Assembly (NCBI GenBank): GCA_910577215.1
Contig: CAJTMQ010000027.1
Span: forward strand, 1-21,203
Direction: 5' to 3'
DNA length: 21,203 nt
Origin: an uncultured Eubacterium sp.
GTDB taxonomy: Bacteria; Bacillota; Clostridia; Oscillospirales; Acutalibacteraceae
A program made the translations under genes and the position numbers. Under the pieces are notes generated by a model. The model worked only from the letters and a program-made list of their open reading frames with translations, searched no databases and was not told the origin of the DNA. Positions 1-7,592 of the stretch are shown here, in pieces (position 1 is the first letter of the stretch; each line of letters begins with the position of its first letter).

Positions 1-325
1 GCTTGCCATCTTCTGTATCTACTTGAAGCGTGAAATAATATTCCGCTTTTTCCAGCAAGTCATTAGCTGAGTTTTCGTCAATATTATCTAAATCAAATAA
101 ATCAACATTATAATATATTTTTAATACACGCTCATAGTCAACATCTTTACTGGTAAATTCAGGGATTGCAACAATTGCTCCTTCCTGAAATATCTCTTCT
201 GCATGCTCCTTTATGTCATCTGCATCATCAAACAATGAAGATGGGTCAACTATTTCAGCATAAACAGGCATACTGCATACTAGCAGCATACAAAATGCAA
301 TTAATGAACATAAAATTTTTTTCAT
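1..325 (-). CDS. Secreted protein of unknown function, partial (C-terminus beyond window)
   Basis: The reading frame starts at an ATG (323-325) and stays open for 108 codons to the left edge, so the C-terminus is missing. The N-terminus (MKKILCSLIAFCMLLVCSM) is a clear Sec signal peptide with a likely cleavage after VYA, near residue 23. The mature part is acidic (DDADDIKEHAEE, DLDNIDENSANDLL) and I do not recognise its family. A strong ribosome binding site (AAGGAGGA) lies 5-6 bases before the start, inside the last codons of the upstream protease gene. The stop of that gene and this ATG are only two bases apart, so the two are probably translationally coupled and work at the same place outside the cell. 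It could be a partner, inhibitor or substrate of the protease, but that is inference. Confidence 0.75.
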   Translation of the reverse strand, partial: MKKILCSLIAFCMLLVCSMPVYAEIVDPSSLFDDADDIKEHAEEIFQEGAIVAIPEFTSKDVDYERVLKIYYNVDLFDLDNIDENSANDLLEKAEYYFTLQVDTEDGK

Positions 326-327
326 TG

Positions 328-1452
328 CTATTCCTCCTTAAATTTGGCTGTTATTATTAAAGAACAGGTAATGGTTTTATTATCTATTTTCAATCCATTT
401 GTAAATAGAGGGTTATAATTGTAAAAGCCGGTTAGTCTATTTTCAGGATCGTCAATATAAATTTTACTGTCTGTTAATTTGTATCCTGCACACACCATTG
501 CGTGGGCATATTGCCGAACTTCGTTTGTGGTTTTATCTTCAACGCTAATGTGTGTGTTAAGTACAAAAGGATGATTGTCATCAATTGTATTAACAGCTTC
601 GGTGTATGTAAAAGACTGATGAAATGATGTTTCTTTGGTGTTATTAGATGCGAATAGTATAGAAAGTGAAATCATAAGAGGAGAGCCGCCCCTATTATTA
701 TCATTCTCATCTTTATAATAACGTGAAACAATCTGTTTTTGAGTAACTGTAGAATTGGTATTATATGTTCCGACCATTGAGGAACATGCCGCCCAACACC
801 AATTACTCTTTTGTTGAGTTTGATGAATATCATATATTCTTGTTGCAAATAACTTACCAGAAGATAAAAATTGATATTCACGCTGATTTTGATAAATCGT
901 ATTCGTATTCATTACACCATTTGATTTAAAATAATACCAGCTTCCGTTAATTTTTTTCCATCCGGTTTGCATAACTCCGTCGGTGCCTAAATAATACCAG
1001 TCAGCATCAAGCTTTATCCATCCTGTCTGCATTATTCCGCGCATTGTGAAATAGTACCATTTGCCGTCATCCTTCAGCCAGCCGGTGTGCATAACGCCGC
1101 TGGGGTTTAAATAATACCAGTTCCCTTCCCATTTAAGCCATTCTGTCCACATCCAGCCGTTTTTGTCAAAAAAGTACCAGCTTCCGTCTATGTATTCCCA
1201 GTCATATTTAGTGTATGAGCCATCTTTATGCTTATACCACCATCTGCCGTTACTTTCCTTTATCCATGTACCTTTATTTTGGCCTACAGGATTCATGTAG
1301 GGCACGGCAATATCAGAGGACTCTGTAACTGAATTTTCAATCTGCACACTGTCTTCGGCAAATGCATTCTGCACAGGCAGTGCAATGATTCCTGTTGACA
1401 ATACAGATGCTATCAATACTGTAAAAATAATTTTAACTGCTTTCAATTTCAT
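328..1452 (-). CDS. Secreted papain-like (C39/C70-like) cysteine protease with cell-wall-binding repeats
   Basis: The protein has 374 residues from ATG 1452. I prefer this start to the ATG at 1458 because AAAGGGG then sits 7 bases upstream rather than adjoining it. Order of parts: signal peptide (residues 1-33, cleavage near AFA|ED); about five 20-residue choline-binding/glucan-binding-type repeats (about 87-182, pattern W-Y-Y/F ... G-V-M-x-T-G-W); and a papain-like domain (about 203-374). Visible catalytic residues are an oxyanion Gln at 213, Cys 219 in SNWCWAAC, His 317 in QYAHAM and an Asp in IYIDDPE (334/335), the usual layout of bacterial C39-like/C70-like peptidases. The repeats should hold the enzyme on cell-wall polymers. 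The substrate is unknown; a role in processing peptides or surface proteins is inference. It is coupled to the downstream secreted gene. Confidence 0.85.
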   Translation of the reverse strand: MKLKAVKIIFTVLIASVLSTGIIALPVQNAFAEDSVQIENSVTESSDIAVPYMNPVGQNKGTWIKESNGRWWYKHKDGSYTKYDWEYIDGSWYFFDKNGWMWTEWLKWEGNWYYLNPSGVMHTGWLKDDGKWYYFTMRGIMQTGWIKLDADWYYLGTDGVMQTGWKKINGSWYYFKSNGVMNTNTIYQNQREYQFLSSGKLFATRIYDIHQTQQKSNWCWAACSSMVGTYNTNSTVTQKQIVSRYYKDENDNNRGGSPLMISLSILFASNNTKETSFHQSFTYTEAVNTIDDNHPFVLNTHISVEDKTTNEVRQYAHAMVCAGYKLTDSKIYIDDPENRLTGFYNYNPLFTNGLKIDNKTITCSLIITAKFKEE

Positions 1453-1542
1453 AAACATTCCCCTTTAATGATTAAAATTCACAGTTTGAATTTGTATAAA
1501 CCATCGGAATCACCCCATAATTGTTTTGTTCACTTATATAGT

Positions 1543-1572
1543 ATCATATTCTTTGTGAATTGTTACATTCAA
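1543..1572 (-). promoter_or_regulatory. Candidate sigma-A promoter of the secreted protease module
   Basis: On the minus strand a -35-like TTGAAT (1567-1572) and a -10-like TATGAT (1543-1548) are separated by 18 bases. They lie about 90 bases upstream of the protease start. Both hexamers match the consensus at most positions, but AT-rich DNA gives such matches often. Confidence 0.4.
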
Positions 1573-1667
1573 CTTTGCACAAAAAATCAACATTTTTGTT
1601 AATTTTACACATTTCCATACAAGATTCAGCTTGAATTATCACAAATCAGAGCATTAATCTCTTAACA

Positions 1668-1700
1668 AAACAAATAAAAAGGCTGCTCTATGAGCAGCTT
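1668..1700 (-). terminator. Second hairpin terminator downstream of tRNA-Leu
   Basis: On the minus strand a stem of about 8 base pairs (GCTGCTC/GAGCAGC, loop ATA) is followed by TTTTTATTTG, an intrinsic terminator shape. It may back up the tRNA terminator 75 bases upstream, or end a separate short transcript. Confidence 0.6.
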
Positions 1701-1775
1701 GTTGATTAATATTCCGAAATTTCAGCTTCACAAAAAGCGGTGCAGTCCTTTCATAAAACAAGTAATATATGAAAC

Positions 1776-1805
1776 AAAAAATGAGTACCAAAAGGTACTC
1801 ATTTT
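1776..1805 (-). terminator. Intrinsic terminator of tRNA-Leu
   Basis: The perfect inverted repeat AATGAGTACC / GGTACTCATT (1780-1789 and 1794-1803, loop of 4) is followed on the minus strand by a run of T. It begins a few bases after the CCA end of the tRNA gene, as expected for a single-gene tRNA transcript. Confidence 0.8.
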
Positions 1806-1808
1806 ATT

Positions 1809-1891
1809 TGGTGCGGGTAACAGGACTTGAACCTGCACGGTTTCCCACTAGATCCTAAATCTAGCGTGTCTGCCAATTCCACCATACCCGC
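1809..1891 (-). tRNA. tRNA-Leu (anticodon UAG)
   Basis: On the minus strand the sequence starts GCGGGTA and ends TACCCGC, then discriminator A and an encoded CCA, giving a perfect 7-base-pair acceptor stem. The anticodon stem CTAGA/TCTAG encloses the loop TTTAGGA, so the anticodon is TAG, reading CUA and other CUN leucine codons. The T-arm GGTTCAAGTCC is present. The variable arm is long, as in class II leucine tRNAs, and the total of 83 bases including CCA fits. It has its own promoter and terminator. Confidence 0.97.
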
Positions 1892-1900
1892 ATTGCAATT

Positions 1901-1929
1901 ATTCTATCACGATTTTTATGTTAAATCAA
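1901..1929 (-). promoter_or_regulatory. Promoter of tRNA-Leu
   Basis: On the minus strand TTGATT (1924-1929) and TAGAAT (1901-1906) are 17 bases apart. The -10 has an extended TG (TGATAGAAT). The -10 ends about 9 bases before the mature tRNA 5' end, which fits a short leader removed by RNase P. Confidence 0.65.
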
Positions 1930-2010
1930 TCATTTTTGGCACAAAAATCAATTTATTTCATACAATGAATTGTGGCTGTTATGATCATACTTAATTATAG
2001 AATACAGGTG

Positions 2011-2040
2011 TATTCAAAAGCCGTTCATTTGAACGGCTTG
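2011..2040 (-). terminator. Terminator of the tepA-comFC operon
   Basis: Just after the comFC stop, the minus strand carries AAGCCGTTC / GAACGGCTT (2031-2039 and 2018-2026, loop of 4) followed by a short T-run (TTTTGAATA). The stem is strong and the U-tract short, so efficiency is uncertain. Confidence 0.65.
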
Positions 2041-2041
2041 T

Positions 2042-2737
2042 TCACTTTACAATTGCTACCGCAGCACAGTAAACACACTCTGCACCATATGCTTTAAGAA
2101 TTAACGATGCAGAAGTTAATGTTGCACCTGTTGTTTTAACATCATCAATCAGCAGAATTTTTGCTCCGCTGACATTCTCATTTTCCTTAACATCAAAAGC
2201 ATTATACATATTCGCAAATCTTTCTTTTGCATTCTGCCGCTTCTGCATTTTGGTTTTACGCTTTTTATAAAGCACATCCTTAATCGGAATTGCACATTCC
2301 TTGGAAACTGCCTTTGCCAGCAGTTCCGCCTGATTAAAGCCCCTATCCGAAAGATCCAATTTCAGCATAGGCACAAAGGTAACAAAATCAAAGTCAATCA
2401 GTTCATAATACTTTTTGACAATCTTTGCAACCGCACTTCCCTGTGCATCGGCAAGCCTTGGCATCTCATTCATCTTCATATTAAGAATGCCGCGGGACAC
2501 AGAGCCCTCATAATAAAACGGAGCAACAACAGCCTTATATTCGGATTCCCTTTTGTGTTTCCTGCAAATGCAATCATCCTTAGAACAGCCGCACTTTAAA
2601 CAAACCGGCGCTTCAATATAAGGCAATGCTTCACAATCCTCACACAAGTGCTCATCAAAACAAATTATCTCACCGCACATTTCACAGCGTTTAGGAAATA
2701 CCGCAATTTTCAGTTTATCAATCACATCTTTAATCAT
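2042..2737 (-). CDS. comFC: ComF-family amidophosphoribosyltransferase-like protein
   Basis: The protein of 231 residues has the two parts typical of ComFC. An N-terminal zinc-ribbon-like region has paired cysteines (C18/C21, C32/C35, C46/C49, plus C51, C56 and C58). The C-terminal type I phosphoribosyltransferase domain carries the PRPP-loop motif ILLIDDVKTTGATL (about 194-207), and RGFNQAELLA lies at about 132-141. In Bacillus and Haemophilus the family is needed for uptake of transforming DNA, but its biochemical substrate is unsettled. The start overlaps the comEA-like stop by four bases (ATGA), so the two are translationally coupled. It is the last gene of the operon and is followed by a hairpin. 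The extra cysteines in CGCSKDDCIC are within normal family variation. The family call is firm; an active DNA-uptake role here is inference, because no other competence genes are in view. Confidence 0.9.
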   Translation of the reverse strand: MIKDVIDKLKIAVFPKRCEMCGEIICFDEHLCEDCEALPYIEAPVCLKCGCSKDDCICRKHKRESEYKAVVAPFYYEGSVSRGILNMKMNEMPRLADAQGSAVAKIVKKYYELIDFDFVTFVPMLKLDLSDRGFNQAELLAKAVSKECAIPIKDVLYKKRKTKMQKRQNAKERFANMYNAFDVKENENVSGAKILLIDDVKTTGATLTSASLILKAYGAECVYCAAVAIVK

Positions 2738-3201
2738 ACTGTTACATAAGGCTCTATTGCAGCATAAACACTTTCACCGATTCCGCTTATATTCCTTAAT
2801 TGCTCAACACTTGTGTACCCGCCAAGATAATCTCTGTAAGCAATAATCGCATTTGCCCTTGTTTGACCAATCATATCAATTGTCATCAGTTCTACGGCAG
2901 TGCAGGTATTGAGATTTAACGGATATGAAACAGCCTTGGAGGTTGTTGTTTTTGCGGTAGTAGTAACAGTTTTATCCGAACTCTGAGTGTGATTACTGTT
3001 CGCAGCATTTTCATCTTCAACAACGGTTTCATCTGTATAACTGTCATCAGTAGTTGATAAATATCCCGTTTCATCCGTTTCAACACTTATTTTAGGCTGT
3101 GAAAGCGTAATAAATCCAATAACTAATCCCAAAATCACCAAGGAAATACCCATTAAAATAAATGTGCTTGCTTTTTTATTTTCTTTTTCTGTATCTACCA
3201 T
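2734..3201 (-). CDS. comEA: ComEA-like membrane-anchored helix-hairpin-helix DNA-binding protein
   Basis: The protein has 155 residues: a short charged N-terminus, one membrane segment (about 13-34, FILMGISLVILGLVIGFI), an acidic then Thr/Ser-rich linker (about 40-90), and a C-terminal tandem helix-hairpin-helix domain (about 94-155). The domain shows LNLNTCTAVELMTIDMIGQ at its start and the second hairpin ISGIGE. The topology fits an extracellular double-stranded-DNA receptor as in competence. Unlike Bacillus ComEA, there is no SLBB domain between membrane and HhH; the linker is low complexity. The start overlaps the ygiQ-type gene by 26 bases, with CAGGA 8 bases upstream of the ATG. Alternatives are another HhH surface protein with no competence role. 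Confidence 0.85.
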   Translation of the reverse strand: MVDTEKENKKASTFILMGISLVILGLVIGFITLSQPKISVETDETGYLSTTDDSYTDETVVEDENAANSNHTQSSDKTVTTTAKTTTSKAVSYPLNLNTCTAVELMTIDMIGQTRANAIIAYRDYLGGYTSVEQLRNISGIGESVYAAIEPYVTV

Positions 3202-5032
3202 AATTATTCCTGTTATTCTGCTTCTGATTTTTATAATTGTTGACTGTTCCCTGAATAAGGCAATCCCTGCCGCCTCCGATTAAATCATACCTGTGTGCTC
3301 GTTTCAGTGCTTCTTCACAAAGCTGCTTATTTTTAGGATTATAATACTGTAAAAGTGCCCTTTGCAATGCCTTATCGTGCGGTGTTTTAGCAACATATAC
3401 AGGTTCCATTGTATATGGATCGAGTTCCGTGTAAAACATACAAGTTGAAATTGTACCCGGTGTTGGGTAAAAATCCTGAACCTGTTCGGGTTTAATATGA
3501 TTTTTCTTTAAAAAACAAGCAAGCTTAATTGCATCATCAAGTGTTGAACCCGGATGGCTGGACATTAAATAAGGTACCAGATACTGCTCCTTATTAACCT
3601 GCCCCGTGTAACGAAAATAGCGCTTAGAAAACTCTATATATGCCTCAATATGAGGTTTTCCCATTTTATCAAGAACAGATGCACTGCAATGCTCGGGGGC
3701 AACTTTAAGCTGCCCTGAAACGTGATTTTCAACAAGTTCTTTAAAGAACGTGTCATCTTTATCCTCCAGAAGATAGTCATATCTTATTCCGCTGCGAATA
3801 AACACCTTTTTCACTTTCGGCAGGCATCTGACTGTGCGAAGTATATCAAGATATTCAACGTGATTCGCTTTAAGGTTAGGACAAGGCTGAGGAGCAAGGC
3901 ATTTCTTACCCTTACACAGTCCGTGCTCAAGCTGAAAATCACAAGACGGTTTTCTGAAATTGGCAGTAGGCCCGCCAATATCGTGAATATATCCTTTAAA
4001 ATTGTTTAATGTAGTTAATTTCTTGGCTTCCTCAATAATACTTTTCTTGCTTCTTGAGGTAATATATCTGCCCTGATGAAACTGAATTGAACAGAAATTA
4101 CAAGCACCGAAGCACCCTCTGTTATGCGTTATGGAAAACTCAACCTCGGTAATACCGGGAACACCGCCGAGTGATTCATACATTGGGTGATATGTACGCA
4201 TATAAGGAAGGCTGTAAACCCAGTCAAGCTCTTCTGTTTCAAGCGGCGGCATAGGCACATTCTGCACAACCATCTTTTTTCCGTGCTTCTGACGAACTGC
4301 TCTTCCCCTTATATGATCCTGTTCATCCTGTTCAACACGAACGGACTTTGCATATTCCTTTTTGGAATTCATACAGTTTTCAAGGCTCGGTACCTCAACA
4401 CCGATATACGGCGTATCTTTTACATCAACAGCATAACAGGTTCCCTTTATATCAGTTAATTCCTGAACTGCTTCGCCGTTGTTAAGACGCTCGGCAATCT
4501 CTATAATCTGATTTTCTCCCATTCCGTAAATAAGCAAATCAGCCATCGAATCAATTATGATTGACGGCTTTATACAATCATCCCAATAATCATAATGGGC
4601 AAAGCGGCGAAGCGAAGCTTCAAGTCCGCCTATAATTACGGGAGAATCAGGATATACTTTTTTGATTATATTGGAATAAACAATAACTGCTCTGTCAGGT
4701 CTTTTGCCTGCCCTGCCGCCTGCAGTATATGCATCATCACGTCTGATTTTCTTAGCTGCAGTATAATGTGCAACCATAGAATCAATATTGCCGCTTGTTA
4801 CAAGAAAGCCAAGCCTGGGCTTTCCGAACTGCACAAAATCAGAAGTACTGTGCCAATCAGGCTGACTCAGCACAGCAACCTTAAAGCCTTTTGCCTCAAG
4901 AACTCTTGTTATAATTGCAGCACCAAAAGAGGGATGGTCCACATAGGCATCACCTGTTACATAAACAAAATCAACCTCGTCCCATCCTCTTTTAAGACAT
5001 TCATTTTTATTTACAGGAAGAAAATCAGTCAT
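3176..5032 (-). CDS. YgiQ-family (UPF0313) radical SAM protein
   Basis: The protein has 618 residues from ATG 5032. I choose this start because MTDFLPVNKNECLKRGW is the conserved family N-terminus and GGAG lies 6 bases upstream; the frame extends nine codons further without support. The N-terminal part has family signatures (DFVYVTGDAYVDHPSFG, VIIGGLEASLRRFAHYDYW). The radical SAM cysteines C307-x3-C311-x2-C314 (GCFGACNFC) bind the 4Fe-4S cluster. A Cys-rich stretch, LCKGKKCLAPQPCPN, follows downstream, and the C-terminus is basic (NNRNNYGRYRKRK). The family is widespread in bacteria, but its reaction is not established to my knowledge. The start overlaps the spoIIIE stop by 8 bases. Confidence 0.93.
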   Translation of the reverse strand: MTDFLPVNKNECLKRGWDEVDFVYVTGDAYVDHPSFGAAIITRVLEAKGFKVAVLSQPDWHSTSDFVQFGKPRLGFLVTSGNIDSMVAHYTAAKKIRRDDAYTAGGRAGKRPDRAVIVYSNIIKKVYPDSPVIIGGLEASLRRFAHYDYWDDCIKPSIIIDSMADLLIYGMGENQIIEIAERLNNGEAVQELTDIKGTCYAVDVKDTPYIGVEVPSLENCMNSKKEYAKSVRVEQDEQDHIRGRAVRQKHGKKMVVQNVPMPPLETEELDWVYSLPYMRTYHPMYESLGGVPGITEVEFSITHNRGCFGACNFCSIQFHQGRYITSRSKKSIIEEAKKLTTLNNFKGYIHDIGGPTANFRKPSCDFQLEHGLCKGKKCLAPQPCPNLKANHVEYLDILRTVRCLPKVKKVFIRSGIRYDYLLEDKDDTFFKELVENHVSGQLKVAPEHCSASVLDKMGKPHIEAYIEFSKRYFRYTGQVNKEQYLVPYLMSSHPGSTLDDAIKLACFLKKNHIKPEQVQDFYPTPGTISTCMFYTELDPYTMEPVYVAKTPHDKALQRALLQYYNPKNKQLCEEALKRAHRYDLIGGGRDCLIQGTVNNYKNQKQNNRNNYGRYRKRK

Positions 5033-7583
5033 ACAAATCTCCGTCACCCTGATTATCAATTATATCAGGCTTATTATCAAGCATACTTTCTTCCATTGAA
5101 ATCTGCTCCATATTATCTGCGGTATACTCTGCACCGCTTTCATACGCTCTTTTTTCAAGCCACATCTGCTTTGTCATAAGCACCTGACGTGGCTTGCTTC
5201 CCTCCGGTGCACCGATAACGCCGTATTCCTGAAGCTGATCTATAATCTTTGCTCCTCTTGCATATCCAACAGAAAGCTTACGCTGCAGGAAGGATGTTGA
5301 TGCCTGCCCTGTTTCAATAACAATCTCTGCAGCCTTTTCAAACAATTGGTCATAATTATTTTCCGCTTCTCCATCACCCTCAAAAGGACTTGATTTTTTA
5401 TCCGTAACAGCTTTAGCTTCAATTTCCTTCTGAATGGACTCATCATATTCGGTTTCACCCTGATTCTTAATGAAGTCACATAAATCTTCAACCTCTTCAT
5501 CACTTATAAAGCAGCCCTGAACACGCACCGGCTTACTTGCACCGATTGGGTTATACAGCATATCACCCCGACCAAGGAGTTTTTCCGCACCGCCTGTATC
5601 AAGAATCGTTCTTGAGTCAATCTGCGAGCTTACCGTAAGAGCAATACGTGATGAAATATTAGCCTTAATAAGACCTGTAATAACATCAACCGAAGGTCTC
5701 TGCGTTGCAATTACAAGATGCATTCCTGCAGCACGTGCCATCTGTGCAAGACGACAGATAGAATCTTCAACTTCTTTAGGTGCAGCCATCATCAAATCCG
5801 CAAGTTCATCAATAAAGATACAGATTTTAGGCATAGGCTCCAAATCCTCATGCTTTGCAACATACTTGTTATAGCCTTCAATATCTCTTACACCGGTTTC
5901 GGAAAATTTATTATATCTCTGCAGCATTTCCGAAACCGCCCAGCCCAGAGCTCCTGCGGCCTTTCTTGGGTCGGTAACTACAGGAACAAGAAGATGCGGA
6001 ATTCCGATATATTTTGAAAATTCAACCTGTTTGGGGTCAATCATAAGGAATTTAACCTCATCCGGCTTTGCTCTGTAAAGGATTGAAACGATAATAGAGT
6101 TCATACAAACGGATTTACCTGAACCTGTTGTTCCCGCAATAAGAAGATGCGGCATCTTGGAAACATCACAGTAAACACATTTGCCTGCAATATCTTTGCC
6201 AAGTCCTGCTGAAAGCTTTGATGACTGCTCATAGAATTCAGGCGTATCAATAAGCTCACGCATAGAAACACCGTTTTTAATATTATTCGGCACCTCAATA
6301 CCAACAGCAGCTTTGCCCGGTATAGGCGCTTCAATACGAACATGAGTAGCCGCAAGATTAAGTGCAATATCATCGGAAAGATTTGTAATTTTAGATATAC
6401 GTATACCTGCCGCCGGCTTAAGCTCATATCTGGTAACGGTAGGTCCTCTGCTTATATCCGTAATACTTGCCTCAACATTGAAAGAACGAAGTGTATCAAC
6501 AAGCCTTTCAGCATTTTCTTTAAGCTCACCGCTGATGTCTTCAGCCGCATTGTGCTTGGCTTCTTTAAGAATGGTAACAGGAGGAATTGTATAATCCTCT
6601 ACTCCCGATTTCATCTGTTCGTCCGTAACCTTAAATTCCTCAGCAGGCTTCTTAATCGTTTCTTCAGCGGACTTATGATTCTTTTCTTCGGATGCATTAC
6701 GAACAATATCATCAATTGATTTTTCTTTCTTTGATTCACGTTCTTTTCTGTTTCTTTCATTGGCAGCATTAATTTCATCAATAATTGTTCTCGGAACACT
6801 TACCTTTTCTTCCTTGATTACATCTGCCTCTGTTTTAGCTTTAACATCCGCTTTCTTTGACTTTTTCGGCTTTGGCTCAGCTTCGCCCCCCGGAGGATTA
6901 ATATCAAGAGGAACATCAACATTGCCTTTTTGAAGCCTTCTTTGCTCTATTCTTTCATTAATTACAGGCGCAACCTTTTTATATGTATCCGTTGCAGGCT
7001 TTGCTGCGCCCTTAAAGAACTGAATAATTGTAATACCTGTAAGCAGCATAAAATCAACAAAAATAAGAACAAGATCAACAATAATTGCCGGTGCCTTTCC
7101 GAGTGTTAAAAGAAGCCAGCCTATAATTGCGCCAAAGAAGCCTCCGTTGAATTCATCGGATGCAGAAGTAAATGCTTCCTCAATTGCGAAACCGAGTTTT
7201 TCACCCGTTTGATTTTGAATGATATGTATAAAGGCAGAAATCAAAAGTACCATAATAATACTTTCAATTCCCTTTGCAATAAATTTATACGGCTCTCTTT
7301 CCTTAAGAGAATAAAGAATAGTTATTGCAATAGTTAACACAGGAAAGATACACGCAGCAAGCATTCCGAACATTCCAACATAACAATTATGTAAAATATG
7401 CCACAATCCTTCACCGCTTATAATTGCAATAAAGAAAAATATAATTGATACTGCAAAAAGAGACACTCCGCCAATACGGTTAATCGTTTCATGCTTTTTT
7501 GCTTTTTCCATTGCAGCACGCTGTGCAGCCGCTCTTGACTGTGTTTGCCTGCCGTTTCTTGGTTTTGAATTATTATTTGCCAT
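5025..7583 (-). CDS. spoIIIE: FtsK/SpoIIIE-family DNA translocase
   Basis: This membrane-anchored ATPase pumps double-stranded DNA through the division septum or into the forespore. The protein has 852 residues. Its N-terminus has several membrane segments (about 37-57, 68-92, 103-122 and 147-190), followed by a charged Lys/Glu-rich linker (about 235-330). The motor domain (about 340-710) has Walker A GTTGSGKS at 484-491 and Walker B ICIFIDEL near 587-594. A winged-helix gamma domain at about 745-805 (AAEIVIETGQASTSFLQRKL) reads polar DNA sequences. The ATG is preceded by AGAGGT at good spacing. Placement after tepA and ylzJ-like genes matches the Bacillus spoIIIE locus, hence the symbol. If the organism does not sporulate, an FtsK-like role in cell division is the alternative. 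Confidence 0.95.
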   Translation of the reverse strand: MANNNSKPRNGRQTQSRAAAQRAAMEKAKKHETINRIGGVSLFAVSIIFFFIAIISGEGLWHILHNCYVGMFGMLAACIFPVLTIAITILYSLKEREPYKFIAKGIESIIMVLLISAFIHIIQNQTGEKLGFAIEEAFTSASDEFNGGFFGAIIGWLLLTLGKAPAIIVDLVLIFVDFMLLTGITIIQFFKGAAKPATDTYKKVAPVINERIEQRRLQKGNVDVPLDINPPGGEAEPKPKKSKKADVKAKTEADVIKEEKVSVPRTIIDEINAANERNRKERESKKEKSIDDIVRNASEEKNHKSAEETIKKPAEEFKVTDEQMKSGVEDYTIPPVTILKEAKHNAAEDISGELKENAERLVDTLRSFNVEASITDISRGPTVTRYELKPAAGIRISKITNLSDDIALNLAATHVRIEAPIPGKAAVGIEVPNNIKNGVSMRELIDTPEFYEQSSKLSAGLGKDIAGKCVYCDVSKMPHLLIAGTTGSGKSVCMNSIIVSILYRAKPDEVKFLMIDPKQVEFSKYIGIPHLLVPVVTDPRKAAGALGWAVSEMLQRYNKFSETGVRDIEGYNKYVAKHEDLEPMPKICIFIDELADLMMAAPKEVEDSICRLAQMARAAGMHLVIATQRPSVDVITGLIKANISSRIALTVSSQIDSRTILDTGGAEKLLGRGDMLYNPIGASKPVRVQGCFISDEEVEDLCDFIKNQGETEYDESIQKEIEAKAVTDKKSSPFEGDGEAENNYDQLFEKAAEIVIETGQASTSFLQRKLSVGYARGAKIIDQLQEYGVIGAPEGSKPRQVLMTKQMWLEKRAYESGAEYTADNMEQISMEESMLDNKPDIIDNQGDGDLYD

Positions 7584-7592
7584 AACTACCTC

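Larger units (their letters stand above)
1453..1808. other. Intergenic region between the protease gene and tRNA-Leu
   Basis: This 356-base stretch has no convincing protein gene. It holds a leader of about 85 bases and a promoter candidate for the protease gene (1543-1572), an AT-rich stretch with nothing recognisable (1573-1667), and two minus-strand terminator-like hairpins (1668-1700 and 1776-1805) about 75 bases apart. Between the hairpins the only minus-strand reading frame is an 8-codon ORF beginning MKGLHRFL, which I do not call. Confidence 0.6.

Noticed and set aside
1590..1612. Possible Rex site in the protease upstream region (TTGTTAATTTTACAC)
   Set aside because: Only the left half matches; the right half agrees at one of seven positions.
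4595..5179. Long plus-strand open frame opposite ygiQ and spoIIIE
   Set aside because: It lies antisense to well-supported genes, has a composition unlike a real protein and no RBS, so it is a shadow frame.
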